DNA of 64,000 bases from Xanthomonas boreopolis (GTDB lineage Bacteria > Pseudomonadota > Gammaproteobacteria > Xanthomonadales > Xanthomonadaceae). The stretch is taken from the NCBI GenBank assembly GCA_014654535.1, contig BNBA01000005.1, forward strand, positions 1-64,000, read 5' to 3'. How positions within the stretch are numbered: the stretch's first letter is position 1; every line of letters starts with the position of its first letter. The position numbers were made by a program, and so were the translations under genes. The notes beneath the pieces are model-generated. The model was not told where the DNA came from, did no database searches, and worked only from the letters and a program-made list of their open reading frames with translations. This document shows, piece by piece, positions 17,894-26,390 of the stretch.

Positions 17894-18838
17894 ATGAATA
17901 CCCTGTCCCCGTCCGAGCTGATCGCCCAGCACTCGCTCGCCGCGCCGTTGGCGGAACTGACCGACCGGATCGCCCGGCTGACCGCCGGCGGCGAAGGCTT
18001 CCACCGCACGGCCTTGCCCGCGCTGCACCTGATCCGGTTCGACGCGCCGACCGCATGCATGCCGACGGTCTACGAGCCGCGGCTGTGCCTGGTGGTCCAG
18101 GGCAGCAAGCTGGCGATCCTGGGCGAACAGCACTACCGCTACGACCCGCTGCATTACCTGGTCGTGTCGGTGACCCTGCCGATGATCGGCCAGGTGGTGG
18201 AGGCGAGCCCGGAAAAGCCCTACCTGTGCCTGCGCCTGGACCTCGCGCCGGAAGACATTGCCGGGCTGCTGCTGGACGGCCCCGAGCGGGCCGGCGACAA
18301 CGAAGCCGGCGAGGACGGCGCCTGCGCCGCCTATGCCGCGCGGGTCGGCACGCCGCTGCTGGACGCGGTGCTGCGGCTGATGCGCCTGCTCGACGCCCCC
18401 GAGGACCTGCGCGTGCTCGCGCCGCTGGCGATCCGGGAGATCCTCTACCGCGTGCTGCAGGGCGACCTCGGCGGGCGCCTGCGCGCCCTGGCGGTCAAGG
18501 ACGGCCAGCACCAGCGCGTCGCGCAGGCGGTGATGCTGCTGCGGCGGCATTACCTGGAACCGCTGCGGGTGGAAGCGCTGGCGCGGACGGTGCACATGAG
18601 CGTGTCCGCGCTGCACCGCGGCTTCAAGGCGGCGACATCGATGTCGCCGCTGCAGTACCAGAAGCAGCTACGGCTGCACGAGGCGCGCCGGCTGATGCTG
18701 GTGGACGGGCTGGAAGCCGCGGCCGCGGCGCACCGGGTCGGCTACGAGAGCCCCTCGCAGTTCAGCCGCGAATACAAGCGGCTGTTCGGCGCACCGCCAC
18801 GCGCGGAAGTCATGGCGGTGCGTACCGCCAGCCGGTGA
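17894..18838 (+). CDS. AraC family transcriptional regulator
   Basis: A 314-aa regulator with an N-terminal AraC-type cupin sensor domain (about residues 20-185; TVYEPRLCLVVQGSKL is the recognisable start of this family) and two C-terminal helix-turn-helix motifs (about 205-310, with MSVSALHRGFKAATSMSPLQYQK and GYESPSQFSREYKRLFG). It is transcribed divergently from the RND pump operon across a 252-nt gap, so control of that operon is likely. The ATG chosen begins MNTLSPSEL; the frame is open upstream only because of high GC. Confidence 0.88.
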   Translation: MNTLSPSELIAQHSLAAPLAELTDRIARLTAGGEGFHRTALPALHLIRFDAPTACMPTVYEPRLCLVVQGSKLAILGEQHYRYDPLHYLVVSVTLPMIGQVVEASPEKPYLCLRLDLAPEDIAGLLLDGPERAGDNEAGEDGACAAYAARVGTPLLDAVLRLMRLLDAPEDLRVLAPLAIREILYRVLQGDLGGRLRALAVKDGQHQRVAQAVMLLRRHYLEPLRVEALARTVHMSVSALHRGFKAATSMSPLQYQKQLRLHEARRLMLVDGLEAAAAAHRVGYESPSQFSREYKRLFGAPPRAEVMAVRTASR

Positions 18839-18857
18839 GATTCGGCCCCTATATTGC

Positions 18858-19033
18858 TTGTGGGAGGGACTCCGGTCCCGGCGGGCTTGCCTATAACGCT
18901 CGAATCGCCGCCCCGACCTGTGGGAGCGGCTTCAGCCGCGACGGGATTTTCCCGTTTGGATCCCCGCGCATGGATGCGCGGGCTCTTGCCAGAGGGACCT
19001 GCATGAAAACCCCGTCGCGGCTGAAGCCGCTCC
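18858..19033. repeat. composite REP region between AraC and LysR genes
   Basis: This 3'-to-3' gap contains several repeat units: GTGGGAGGGACTCCGGTCCC (from 18861), TGTGGGAGCGGCTTCAGCCGCGACGGG (18919-18945), the CCCCGCGCATGGATGCGCGGG palindrome plus CTCTTGCC (18962-18990), and an inverted CCCGTCGCGGCTGAAGCCGCTCC (19011-19033). The second and fourth units can pair with each other, giving a large stem that encloses the third. It may end transcription from both sides. Confidence 0.75.
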
Positions 19034-19081
19034 AAGGAGGCCTCAGATCCTCGTCTTCCGGGGCGCGGCGGGAACGCCGCC

Positions 19082-19933
19082 CTAGCCGGGCTCCGCCAGC
19101 GCCTGGACCAGGAACTCGGCGACCGCGCGCACTGCCGGCGCGCGCCGCAGGTCGCGGTGCACCACCAGCCACAACTCGCGTTCCAGCACGCCGGCGCCGC
19201 CGGGCAACGGCACCAACCCCGGATCGTCGACGTTGCCCGGCAGGTCCCCCAGCAGCGCCACGCCGACGCCCGCCCGCACCGCCCCGCGCTGCACGTCGGA
19301 ACTGTTGCTGCGCAGGACCAGCGGGCGGCCGGCCGCGAAGGCGCGCATCTGCCGCTGCTGCGGGCTCTCGTCCAGGCTCTCGTCGTAGCCGATGAACACG
19401 TAGTCCTCCGGCGCCGTGCGCGCCAGGTAGGACGGCGCGGCATAGTAGGAGAACGTCATCCGCTGCAGCCGGCGCACCACCAGTTCGGGATCGTCCGGCC
19501 GACCGAGCCGGATCGCCAGGTCGACCTCGCTGCGCAGCGACGCCATGCGGGTCTCGGCGATCACGCGGAGCCGGATCGCCGGATGGCGCCGGTACAGCTC
19601 GCCGAAGTGCGGCGTCAGCAACGTGGTCGCCGTCGCCGGCGGCGCGCTCAGCGACACCGTGCCGGCCACTTCCTGCTGCCCGGCCGCGGCGGCGCGCAGC
19701 ACCGCCTGCGCGCCGGCCTCCATGTCGCGCCCCAACCGGGCGATGCGCTCGCCATCGGCGGTGAGCACGTAGCTGCGGGTACGCCGGTCCACCAGCTTCA
19801 GCTGCAAGGCCTCCTCCAGCGCGGCGATCCGCCGGGCGACCGTGGCGTGCTCGACCTGCAACCGGCGCGCCGCGCCGGCCAGCGAGCCGGCATCGGCGAA
19901 AGCCACGAAGTGGCGCAGGTCGTCCCAATCCAT
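19082..19933 (-). CDS. LysR family transcriptional regulator
   Basis: A 283-aa regulator starting MDWDDLRHFVAFADAGSLAGAARRL, with the N-terminal winged helix (about residues 1-60, VEHATVARRIAALEEAL as recognition helix) and a substrate-binding effector domain (about 85-283). It is divergent from the DMT-family exporter gene, with 95 nt between starts, so it probably controls that gene. A start nine codons further upstream is possible but gives a less typical N-terminus. Confidence 0.88.
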   Translation of the reverse strand: MDWDDLRHFVAFADAGSLAGAARRLQVEHATVARRIAALEEALQLKLVDRRTRSYVLTADGERIARLGRDMEAGAQAVLRAAAAGQQEVAGTVSLSAPPATATTLLTPHFGELYRRHPAIRLRVIAETRMASLRSEVDLAIRLGRPDDPELVVRRLQRMTFSYYAAPSYLARTAPEDYVFIGYDESLDESPQQRQMRAFAAGRPLVLRSNSSDVQRGAVRAGVGVALLGDLPGNVDDPGLVPLPGGAGVLERELWLVVHRDLRRAPAVRAVAEFLVQALAEPG

Positions 19934-20028
19934 CTTGGGAATTTCCTCACATGGGGGCATCGGTTTCTGGGAATTTTACCGGGGTGGCGGTGCGCGCAGG
20001 ATGCGCGCTTTGGAAAGGAGCTTCCCCC

Positions 20029-20970
20029 ATGCGCTCTCATTTGCCCACTTATGCCGCCCTGGTGGTGACCACCTTCTTCTGGGGCAGTGCCTTCAACGTC
20101 GGCGCCCACGTGATCGCCCGGATGTCGCCGATCAGCGCCGGCGCGGAACGTTTCGCGATCGCCAGCATCGTGCTGCTCGGCGTGCTCGCCGCCGGCCGCA
20201 ACCTGGACCTGCGGCTGTTGCGCGCGCACCTGCCCGCGCTGTCCGCGATCGGCGTGCTCGGCATCGTCGGCTTCAACCTGGCGATGTTCTTCGGGCTGCG
20301 CTCGACCACGCCGTTCAATGCCGCGCTGATCATGGCGACCACGCCGTTGTGGACGATGCTGCTGTCGGGGCTGGTCGAGGGCGAGCGCATCGACCGCTGG
20401 CGGGGCGCCGGACTGGCGAGCGGGCTGGCCGGCGTGGTGCTGGTGATCAGCGGCGGCGACCCGGAGCGGCTTGCGCACCTGCGGCTGGCGCCGGGCGACG
20501 CCATCGTCTGCGCCGGTGCGCTGTCGTGGGCGCTGGCCACGGTGATCTCGCGCCGCTTCCTGCCGGACGTGGACGCGCGCCAGACCACCACCTGGTCGAT
20601 CGTGCTCGGCACGATCGTGATGCTGTTGATCGGCGCCTGGCGCGAACACCCCCTGCAGGCCGCCGCGCAGGCGCCGGCCAGCGTGCACTGGGGCCTGCTG
20701 TACCTGGCGATCTGCAGTTCCGTGCTGGGCTACCTGTTCTGGTTCGACGCGACCCGCCGCCTGGGCCCTGCCCGTACCGCGGCCTTCTTCAACCTGGTCC
20801 CGGTCTTCACTCTGCTGGTGTCGCTGGCCGGTGGCCGCGTGCCGCAGCCGGCCCAGTTGCTGGGCGTGGTCGCCGTGATCGGCGGCGTGGTGCTGGCTTC
20901 GCGTGGCCGGCGCGCGGTGGTACCTGCGGACCGGCACGTAGTGAAATCGACCTGCGCGGAATCCGGCTGA
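20029..20970 (+). CDS. DMT superfamily (EamA) transporter
   Basis: A 313-aa inner-membrane protein with about ten hydrophobic helices arranged as two EamA repeats (roughly residues 5-140 and 150-290), each ending in a segment like AALIMATTPLWTMLLSGLVEGE or AAFFNLVPVFTLLVSLAGG. Such proteins export amino acids or other small metabolites. The start MRSHLPTYAALV follows an AAAGGAGCTTCCCCC ribosome-binding sequence; a longer frame exists upstream but overlaps the shared promoter region. The divergent LysR gene is the likely regulator. Confidence 0.87.
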   Translation: MRSHLPTYAALVVTTFFWGSAFNVGAHVIARMSPISAGAERFAIASIVLLGVLAAGRNLDLRLLRAHLPALSAIGVLGIVGFNLAMFFGLRSTTPFNAALIMATTPLWTMLLSGLVEGERIDRWRGAGLASGLAGVVLVISGGDPERLAHLRLAPGDAIVCAGALSWALATVISRRFLPDVDARQTTTWSIVLGTIVMLLIGAWREHPLQAAAQAPASVHWGLLYLAICSSVLGYLFWFDATRRLGPARTAAFFNLVPVFTLLVSLAGGRVPQPAQLLGVVAVIGGVVLASRGRRAVVPADRHVVKSTCAESG

Positions 20971-21008
20971 GAGCGGCGGCGCATCCAACTGACGTTCGCA
21001 GTGTTGTC

Positions 21009-21140
21009 CATGGGAGCGGGTCTACGTGGCCCCGGGCCCTCAGCCGCGGGGCTTTCACGCACATAGCGATCTCTGCAAGAGCCCGCGATCCACGCGCAGA
21101 AATCCCCATCGCGGCTGAAGCCGCTCCCACAAAAGCCGCT
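21009..21140. repeat. REP-like repeat region downstream of the DMT gene
   Basis: Degenerate and intact units of the GTGGGAGCGGCTTCAGCCGCGA family: CATGGGAGCGGGTCTACGTGG... at about 21009, an inverted CATCGCGGCTGAAGCCGCTCCCACA at about 21106-21131, and a damaged copy of the TGCAAGAGCCCGC...GCGCAGAAATC element between (about 21076-21103). The order matches that at 18858-19033, so the units seem to travel together. Confidence 0.65.
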
Positions 21141-21168
21141 CCTGCGGATAAACAGGTAAAGCGACTTC

Positions 21169-21681
21169 TCAGCGCGGCGACCGGCGCAGGATGTATTCGT
21201 GGTCGCGGATCCGGCCGACGGGGAACTCGTAGTCGCCGACCTTCTCGAATCCATAGCGCGCGTAGAAGCGCTGCGCGCCGAAGTTCTTCGACCACACCCC
21301 GATCCACAGGGTGCGCGGGCCGTCGCGCTCCAGCCACTCCAATGCCGTCTCGAACAGGCGGCTGCCCCAGCCGCAGTTCTGGTGTTCCTTCAGCAGGTAC
21401 AGGCGTTTGAGTTCGCCGTCGCCCGGCGACACCTCCGCGTGCGGCAACCCGCACGGGCCGGCCGCGGCATGCCCGATCGCCTCGCCATCGTGCTCGAGCA
21501 GCCAGATCGCATAGTCAGGATGCGCGAGCACGATGCGCGAGCGCTCCACCGCGTAGGTCTCGGCGAGGAATCCCCGCAGGTCCTCGTCGGGATAGAGATG
21601 GCCGAAGGTCTCGGTGAAGGTGCGCGCCGCCAGCGGCGACAGGATCTCCGCATCGTCAGGGGTGGCGCGCCTGATCCGCAT
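21169..21681 (-). CDS. GNAT family N-acetyltransferase
   Basis: A 170-aa acetyl-CoA-dependent acetyltransferase. The N-terminus MRIRRATPDDAEIL is typical, the acetyl-CoA-binding motif A is seen as LKRLYLLKEHQNCGWGSRLFETAL (about residues 92-115), and motif B as NFGAQRFYARYGFEKVGDYEF (about 132-152). The early RTFTETFGHLYPDEDLRGFL segment resembles PaiA-like polyamine or small-amine acetyltransferases, but the substrate is not certain. It stops 3 nt inside the downstream repeat region and starts 4 nt from the end of nothing upstream but the acidic protein gene. Confidence 0.85.
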   Translation of the reverse strand: MRIRRATPDDAEILSPLAARTFTETFGHLYPDEDLRGFLAETYAVERSRIVLAHPDYAIWLLEHDGEAIGHAAAGPCGLPHAEVSPGDGELKRLYLLKEHQNCGWGSRLFETALEWLERDGPRTLWIGVWSKNFGAQRFYARYGFEKVGDYEFPVGRIRDHEYILRRSPR

Positions 21682-21684
21682 GGA

Positions 21685-21945
21685 TCACGCCTCCTCTTCT
21701 TCCTCGTCGGCGTCCTCGTCCTCTTCGTCCTCTTCGTCCTCTTCTTCCTCGTCCTCGTACTCGTAGTCGTCCTCGCCGAAGTCCTCGCCGTCCCAGCGCC
21801 CTTCCGGGTCCGCCACGAACGCCAGCGACTCGCCCACGCGCACCAGCCAGCCGCCGAACACGCGCGCGCGCAGCGTGGTCCCGACCTCCGCGCCTTCGTT
21901 GCCCAGGGCTTCCCATTGCAGGTTGAAAGGCACTTCCGAACTCAT
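21685..21945 (-). CDS. conserved hypothetical protein with poly-acidic tail
   Basis: An 86-aa protein I cannot assign. Residues 1-50 form a small globular-looking part (VPFNLQWEALGNEGAEVGTTLRARVFGGWLVRV) and residues 51-86 are almost only Glu and Asp with a few Tyr. Its ATG follows a GGAGACAGCGCC-type leader and it lies between aspS (48 nt upstream) and the GNAT gene (4 nt downstream), all on one strand. Similar short proteins with acidic tails can act as basic-protein or DNA mimics, but this is only a guess. Confidence 0.6.
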   Translation of the reverse strand: MSSEVPFNLQWEALGNEGAEVGTTLRARVFGGWLVRVGESLAFVADPEGRWDGEDFGEDDYEYEDEEEEDEEDEEDEDADEEEEEA

Positions 21946-21993
21946 GGCGCTGTCTCCGTCTGTCGTTGGGGTTGCGTCGGGGTAAAGGTTCGC

Positions 21994-23745
21994 CTACTTC
22001 GCCTGCGGGCGCACCTGGATATGCACTTCCGCCAGTTGCGCGTCGGGGATCGGCGACGGCGCGCCGGTCATCAGGCACTGCGCGCCGGTGGTCTTCGGGA
22101 ACGGGATCACGTCGCGGATCGACTCGGTGCCCGCCATCAGCGCGGCGATGCGGTCGATGCCGAAGGCGATGCCGCCGTGCGGCGGCGCACCGTAGTTCAG
22201 CGCGTCGAGCAGGAAGCCGAACTTGGCGCGCGCCTCCTCCTCGCCGATCCCGAGCAGCTCGAACACCGCGCTCTGCATCTCCGGGCGGTGGATGCGGATC
22301 GAGCCGCCGCCGATCTCGTTGCCGTTGAGCACCATGTCGTAGCCGCGCGACACCGCGGTCCTGGCGTGGGCGCGCAGCTCGGCGATGTCGTCCACGGCCG
22401 GCGCGGTGAACGGATGGTGCAAGGCGACGTAGCGCTGCTCCTCCTCGTCCCATTCGAACATCGGGAAGTCGGTGACCCACAGCGGACGCCAGCCCTCGGC
22501 GACCAGGCCGAAGTCCTTGCCGGCCTTCAGGCGCAGCGCGCCCATGAAGTCGGAGACCCTGTTGTAGCCGCCGGCGCCGAAGAACACGATGTCGCCGTTG
22601 CCGGCGCCGACGCGGGCGACCAGCGCGGCGAAGGCGTCCTCGCCGAAGAACTTCTGGATCGGCGAGCTGATCTCGCCGTTGTCGGCGATCTTGACGTAGG
22701 CCAGGCCCTTGGCGCCGTACTTGGCGGCGTGCGCGGCGTACTCGTCGATCTGCTTGCGCGACAGGCTGGCGCCGCCCGGGATGCGCAGCGCGGCGACGCG
22801 CCCGTCCGGATCGGCGGCGGCATCGGCGAACACCTTGAACTCGCTGCCCTTGACCAGCTCGGCCACGTCGACCAGCTCCAGGTCGATGCGCAGGTCCGGC
22901 TTGTCCGAACCGTAGCGCCGCATCGCCTCGGCCCAGGTCATGCGCGGGAACTGCGCGTCCAGCTCGACATCGGCCACCTCCTTGAAGATGGCGCGGATCA
23001 TCTCCTCGACGAAGTCCTGCACGTCGCGCTCGCGCACGAAGGCGAACTCCATGTCGAGCTGGGTGAATTCCAGCTGGCGGTCGGCGCGCAGCGCCTCGTC
23101 GCGGAAGCAGCGCGCGATCTGGTAGTAGCGGTCGAAGCCGGCCACCATCAGGATCTGCTTGAACAGCTGCGGCGACTGCGGCAGCGCGTAGAACTCGCCC
23201 GGGTGCATGCGCGCCGGCACCAGGAAGTCGCGCGCCCCCTCGGGCGTGGCCTTGGTCAGGATCGGGGTCTCGATGTCCTGGAAGCCGCGCGCGTCCAGGT
23301 GGCGGCGCAGCGCCTGCACCAGCCTGATGCGGGTGCGCTGCATGCGCTGCATCTCCGGGCGGCGCAGGTCCAGGTAGCGATAGCGCAGGCGGGTTTCCTC
23401 GGACGGGTTCTCGTGCGCGTGGAACGGCAGCGGCGCGGCCTTGTTGAGCACGGTGATCCTGCTCGCCACCACCTCGACCTTGCCGGTGCGGATCCGGTCG
23501 TTGACCGCATGGCGCGCGCGCACCACGCCCTCGACCTGCAGCACGTCCTCGTAGCCCAGCGAAGCCGCGACCGCGAACACCTCCGCGTCGCCCGGCTCCA
23601 CCGTCACCTGCACGATCCCCTCGTGGTCGCGCAGGTCGATGAAGCAGACCCCGCCCAGGTTGCGGGCCACGTCGGTCCAGCCGGCAAGGGTGACGGTTTG
23701 GCCGATCAGGGTCTCGTCGACCAGGCCGCAGAAGTGGGTACGCAT
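21994..23745 (-). CDS. aspS: aspartate--tRNA ligase AspRS
   Basis: Class II aminoacyl-tRNA synthetase that charges tRNA-Asp. The 583-aa product has the N-terminal anticodon-binding OB fold ([23 protein letters not shown] start), motif 2 around [22 protein letters not shown] (about residues 216-237), the GAD insertion of bacterial AspRS (about 290-415), and motif 3 [13 protein letters not shown] near residue 530. The length fits the bacterial type. A GC-rich hairpin lies 23 nt upstream of its start. Confidence 0.97.
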   Translation of the reverse strand: MRTHFCGLVDETLIGQTVTLAGWTDVARNLGGVCFIDLRDHEGIVQVTVEPGDAEVFAVAASLGYEDVLQVEGVVRARHAVNDRIRTGKVEVVASRITVLNKAAPLPFHAHENPSEETRLRYRYLDLRRPEMQRMQRTRIRLVQALRRHLDARGFQDIETPILTKATPEGARDFLVPARMHPGEFYALPQSPQLFKQILMVAGFDRYYQIARCFRDEALRADRQLEFTQLDMEFAFVRERDVQDFVEEMIRAIFKEVADVELDAQFPRMTWAEAMRRYGSDKPDLRIDLELVDVAELVKGSEFKVFADAAADPDGRVAALRIPGGASLSRKQIDEYAAHAAKYGAKGLAYVKIADNGEISSPIQKFFGEDAFAALVARVGAGNGDIVFFGAGGYNRVSDFMGALRLKAGKDFGLVAEGWRPLWVTDFPMFEWDEEEQRYVALHHPFTAPAVDDIAELRAHARTAVSRGYDMVLNGNEIGGGSIRIHRPEMQSAVFELLGIGEEEARAKFGFLLDALNYGAPPHGGIAFGIDRIAALMAGTESIRDVIPFPKTTGAQCLMTGAPSPIPDAQLAEVHIQVRPQAK

Positions 23746-23767
23746 CGAAAACTCCGGAGAGGGAACG

Positions 23768-23786
23768 CCGGCGGGGGACCCGCCGG
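23768..23786. other. GC-rich hairpin in the aspS leader
   Basis: CCGGCGGG and CCCGCCGG pair perfectly (8 bp, 3-nt loop), about 23 nt upstream of the aspS start. It could be a leader structure or the end of an upstream transcript; there is no clear T-run on either side, and no gene reads into it from the right on the minus strand. Confidence 0.35.
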
Positions 23787-23901
23787 AAAGCCGAATATTC
23801 TGGCGGGACGCCCCGGCCGGGGCAAATCCCGGCGGGACTCACTGCGAATTAAGGAAGCCCGCTCGATAGTCCCGGCATCGACACTCAACCGGGGGGAAGC
23901 C

Positions 23902-24651
23902 ATGTTGCGCAATCTGCTGTGCCTGTCCGGCCTGGGCCTGGCCGTGCTGCTCGGAACCGCCGCCGCGCCCGCCCGGGCGCAGGACCGCGGCTGGAACGAT
24001 GGGCGGCCCGTGGTCACCTGCTCCAGCAACGACAACCGCCGCAACCAGTGCAGCACGCCGTTCCGCGGGCGCGCGGCGCTGGTGGAGAACCTGTCCGGCA
24101 CCCGCTGCATCGAAGGCCACAACTGGGGCAGCGGCAACGGCTACATCTGGGTGGACCGCGGCTGCCGCGGGCGCTTCGTCGAGGCGCGCGGGGGCGGCTG
24201 GGGCGGCGATGGCGGCTGGAGCGGCGGCAACCGCGGCACCATCCGCTGCGAGAGCAACGACCAGCGCCAGCGGGTCTGCAATACCGGCTGGCGCAGCGCG
24301 GTCCTGGTACGCCAGCTGTCGAGCACGCGCTGCATCGAGGGCCGCAACTGGGGCAGCCGCAACGGCACGGTCTGGGTCAACGACGGCTGCCGCGGCGAAT
24401 TCGCCGAAGGCCGCGGCTGGGGCGGTGGTGGTGGCGGTGGCTGGGGCCCGGGCGGCGGCAGCGACTATTTCGTCACCTGCAGCAGCAACGACAAGCGCCA
24501 GCGCACCTGCGACTGGGATCGCCGGCAAGGCCGTCCCTACGTGGTGAAGCAGCTCTCCGGCACGCCGTGCGTGGAAGGCCGCACCTGGGGCTACCGCGGC
24601 AACACGATCTGGGTGGACGACGGCTGCCGGGCGCGCTTCGGCGCGCGCTAG
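23902..24651 (+). CDS. secreted DUF3011 repeat protein
   Basis: A 249-aa exported protein with a signal peptide ending ARA-Q (about residue 25) and three copies of a roughly 50-residue unit (about residues 37-86, 103-153 and 178-246). Each unit has a CSSND or CESND start, a second Cys, an L-S-(G/S)-T-x-C-(I/V)-E-G segment, a W-G pair, then WV..GCR, giving four regularly placed cysteines per unit, probably two disulfides. Gly/Trp-rich linkers join them. DUF3011 proteins are envelope-associated in xanthomonads; no activity is known to me. The start is preceded by GGGGGGAAGCC. Confidence 0.85.
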   Translation: MLRNLLCLSGLGLAVLLGTAAAPARAQDRGWNDGRPVVTCSSNDNRRNQCSTPFRGRAALVENLSGTRCIEGHNWGSGNGYIWVDRGCRGRFVEARGGGWGGDGGWSGGNRGTIRCESNDQRQRVCNTGWRSAVLVRQLSSTRCIEGRNWGSRNGTVWVNDGCRGEFAEGRGWGGGGGGGWGPGGGSDYFVTCSSNDKRQRTCDWDRRQGRPYVVKQLSGTPCVEGRTWGYRGNTIWVDDGCRARFGAR

Positions 24652-24696
24652 GCGCGCCGCGGCTTCCCCCAAGCGGCCGCCCCGCATGCCGGTCGC

Positions 24697-24728
24697 CCAC
24701 CGGCCCCTCGCTCGCGAAGGGCCGGTGG
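24697..24728. terminator. bidirectional terminator-like hairpin
   Basis: CCACCGGCCC (24697-24706) pairs perfectly with GGGCCGGTGG (24719-24728) over a 12-nt loop. It lies between the convergent DUF3011 gene (ends 24651) and the FmdB gene (ends 24756), where a shared terminator is expected. No T-run follows, as is common at this GC content. Confidence 0.65.
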
Positions 24729-24755
24729 ACACTCATGGGGCCGGCCCCGGAGCGC

Positions 24756-25037
24756 TCACGACGCCGCGGGAGCCTCGGCCTTGGCCGGCGCGGGCGCGGC
24801 TGCGGCGCTGTCGCCGGCGGACGCGGCGTCGGCCAGGTTTTTCTTCTTCTCGCCCTTGGACTTGAAGTCGGTCTCGTACCAGCCGGTCCCCGACAGGCGG
24901 AACGCCGGCGCGGTGACCTGGCGCTTCACCGCCGCGGCGGCGCAGGCCGGGCAGGTCGTCGGGTCGGGATCGGAAAGCTTCTGCAGGCGGTCGAAGGCAT
25001 GGCCGCAAGCGGCGCACTGGAAGGCGTAGATCGGCAT
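24756..25037 (-). CDS. FmdB family zinc-ribbon protein
   Basis: A 93-aa protein starting MPIYAFQCAACGHAFDRLQK, with a zinc ribbon formed by two cysteine pairs (CAAC at residues 8-11 and CPAC near 29-32). A Lys/Ala-rich tail (about residues 60-93) looks disordered. Named after a putative regulator in Methylophilus; real roles are unclear. It lies close to aspS, which is a frequent gene neighbour of fmdB-like genes in proteobacteria, though here the DUF3011 gene lies between them. Confidence 0.88.
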   Translation of the reverse strand: MPIYAFQCAACGHAFDRLQKLSDPDPTTCPACAAAAVKRQVTAPAFRLSGTGWYETDFKSKGEKKKNLADAASAGDSAAAAPAPAKAEAPAAS

Positions 25038-25069
25038 ACGGGAAGATCGAAAGCAAAAACCCGGGCGGA

Positions 25070-26329
25070 TTATCGTGGCGATCCGGCCGGGTTCAAGGGC
25101 TCGGGCGCGGCATCGCCCACCGGCGCATCCATCTGTACCGGCTCTTCCGCGGGCGGGCGGCCCAGGCGGTCCTCCGGGTGCAGGTTGGCCTCGGGCTCGG
25201 CCGGATCGACGTCGAACGGCGCCCGGAACACCAGCGACGGCAACAGCGTGGTCAGGGCCGCATACAGCAGCAGCGCGCCGAACAGCGCCTCGGGGATGGC
25301 GAAGCGGTCGCGCAGGATGCCGGCCAGCACCAGGGTGAAGATCAGCGTCGGGGCCAGCGCCAGGGAAACCCGCAGGCTGGACCGGAAGTCCTCGCCGAAC
25401 ATCAGGCGGCGCTGCAGCCAGATCACGCCCACGCGCAGCGGCAGCACCACCAGGGTGATGGCCAGCCCCAGGCCGAGCGCCGCGAAGCTGAGCGCGCCGG
25501 CCGGCACGTGCGTGCCCGCCTTGAAGAAATAGAACGGCACGAAGAAGCTGGCGAACAGCCGCACCGCGTGCAGGTTCTCGTCCGAGGCCAGCGCCGGCAT
25601 GCGCTGGCGCAGCAGGCGCGCGACCAGGCCGGCGACGAACGCGCCCACCAGGTAGTACACGCCGAGCTTGTAGGTGACGTAGGCGGCGATCAGCCCGACC
25701 ATCACCAGCAGCGAGAACTCCGACCCCGGCGCCTGCGGCGCGACCCAGCGCCCGAGGCCGACGAACAGCAGCGGCAGCCCGACCAGCATGGCCAGCATCA
25801 CGGCGCTGGACACGCCCATCCGCACCGGGTCGCCCGCCTGCAGGATCACGAACAGCGCCGCCAACGCCAGCAGCTCGCCGGCGATCGCCTTGTTGGTCAC
25901 CCAGAACCGCTCGTCCTCCGCCAGCCCGAGCCGGCCGAGCGAATCGAGGATGAAACCGGTGGAAGGCGTCAGCAGCGCCAGCGCCAGCAAACCGGCGGCC
26001 TGCCACGACAGCCCGGCGTAGCGCCACACCAGCCAGGCGGCGCCGACCAGGACCGCGCAGCGGATCGCCAGGTGCGCCAGCAACGGCCACAATCCGCGCC
26101 GCAAGGCGCGCAGGTCGACCTCCAGTCCGGCGAACAGGAACAGCGAGGAGATACCGAGGGTGCCGAGCAGGACGATCACCTCGTCGTGGACCTTATCGCC
26201 CATCGCCAGCATCGCGCCGATGCCGAACAGCAGGCAGGTCAGCGGCGCGGGGACCTTGAAGCGCTGCAGCGCGCGCGGGATCACCAGCAAGGCGAAGATC
26301 AGCAGCAGGTAGACCAGTTCTCGGCTCAT
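25070..26329 (-). CDS. CPA2 family cation:proton antiporter
   Basis: A 419-aa inner-membrane protein with about 12 helices of the Na+/H+ exchanger fold. Recognisable parts are LFAGLEVDLRALRRGLWP (helix 3 region), the LLTPSTGFILDSLG segment that replaces the usual discontinuous-helix motif, and VYYLVGAFVAGLVARLL. It lacks the cytosolic RCK/TrkA-N domain of KefB/YbaL; the C-terminal 50 residues are Pro/Glu-rich and probably disordered. The start MSRELVYLLL is favoured over an ATG 14 codons upstream. The exchanged cation is unknown. Confidence 0.85.
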   Translation of the reverse strand: MSRELVYLLLIFALLVIPRALQRFKVPAPLTCLLFGIGAMLAMGDKVHDEVIVLLGTLGISSLFLFAGLEVDLRALRRGLWPLLAHLAIRCAVLVGAAWLVWRYAGLSWQAAGLLALALLTPSTGFILDSLGRLGLAEDERFWVTNKAIAGELLALAALFVILQAGDPVRMGVSSAVMLAMLVGLPLLFVGLGRWVAPQAPGSEFSLLVMVGLIAAYVTYKLGVYYLVGAFVAGLVARLLRQRMPALASDENLHAVRLFASFFVPFYFFKAGTHVPAGALSFAALGLGLAITLVVLPLRVGVIWLQRRLMFGEDFRSSLRVSLALAPTLIFTLVLAGILRDRFAIPEALFGALLLYAALTTLLPSLVFRAPFDVDPAEPEANLHPEDRLGRPPAEEPVQMDAPVGDAAPEPLNPAGSPR

Positions 26330-26390
26330 GCGGGGGATGCCTTCCGTTGGATGCCCGCATCCTCCCCGCAAGCGCCGCGCCGGGGCAAGT

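Noticed and set aside
21199-23901. Long plus-strand frame across the GNAT gene and aspS, joined to the DUF3011 gene
   Set aside because: Composition typical of a shadow frame; the real protein begins with the signal peptide at 23902.
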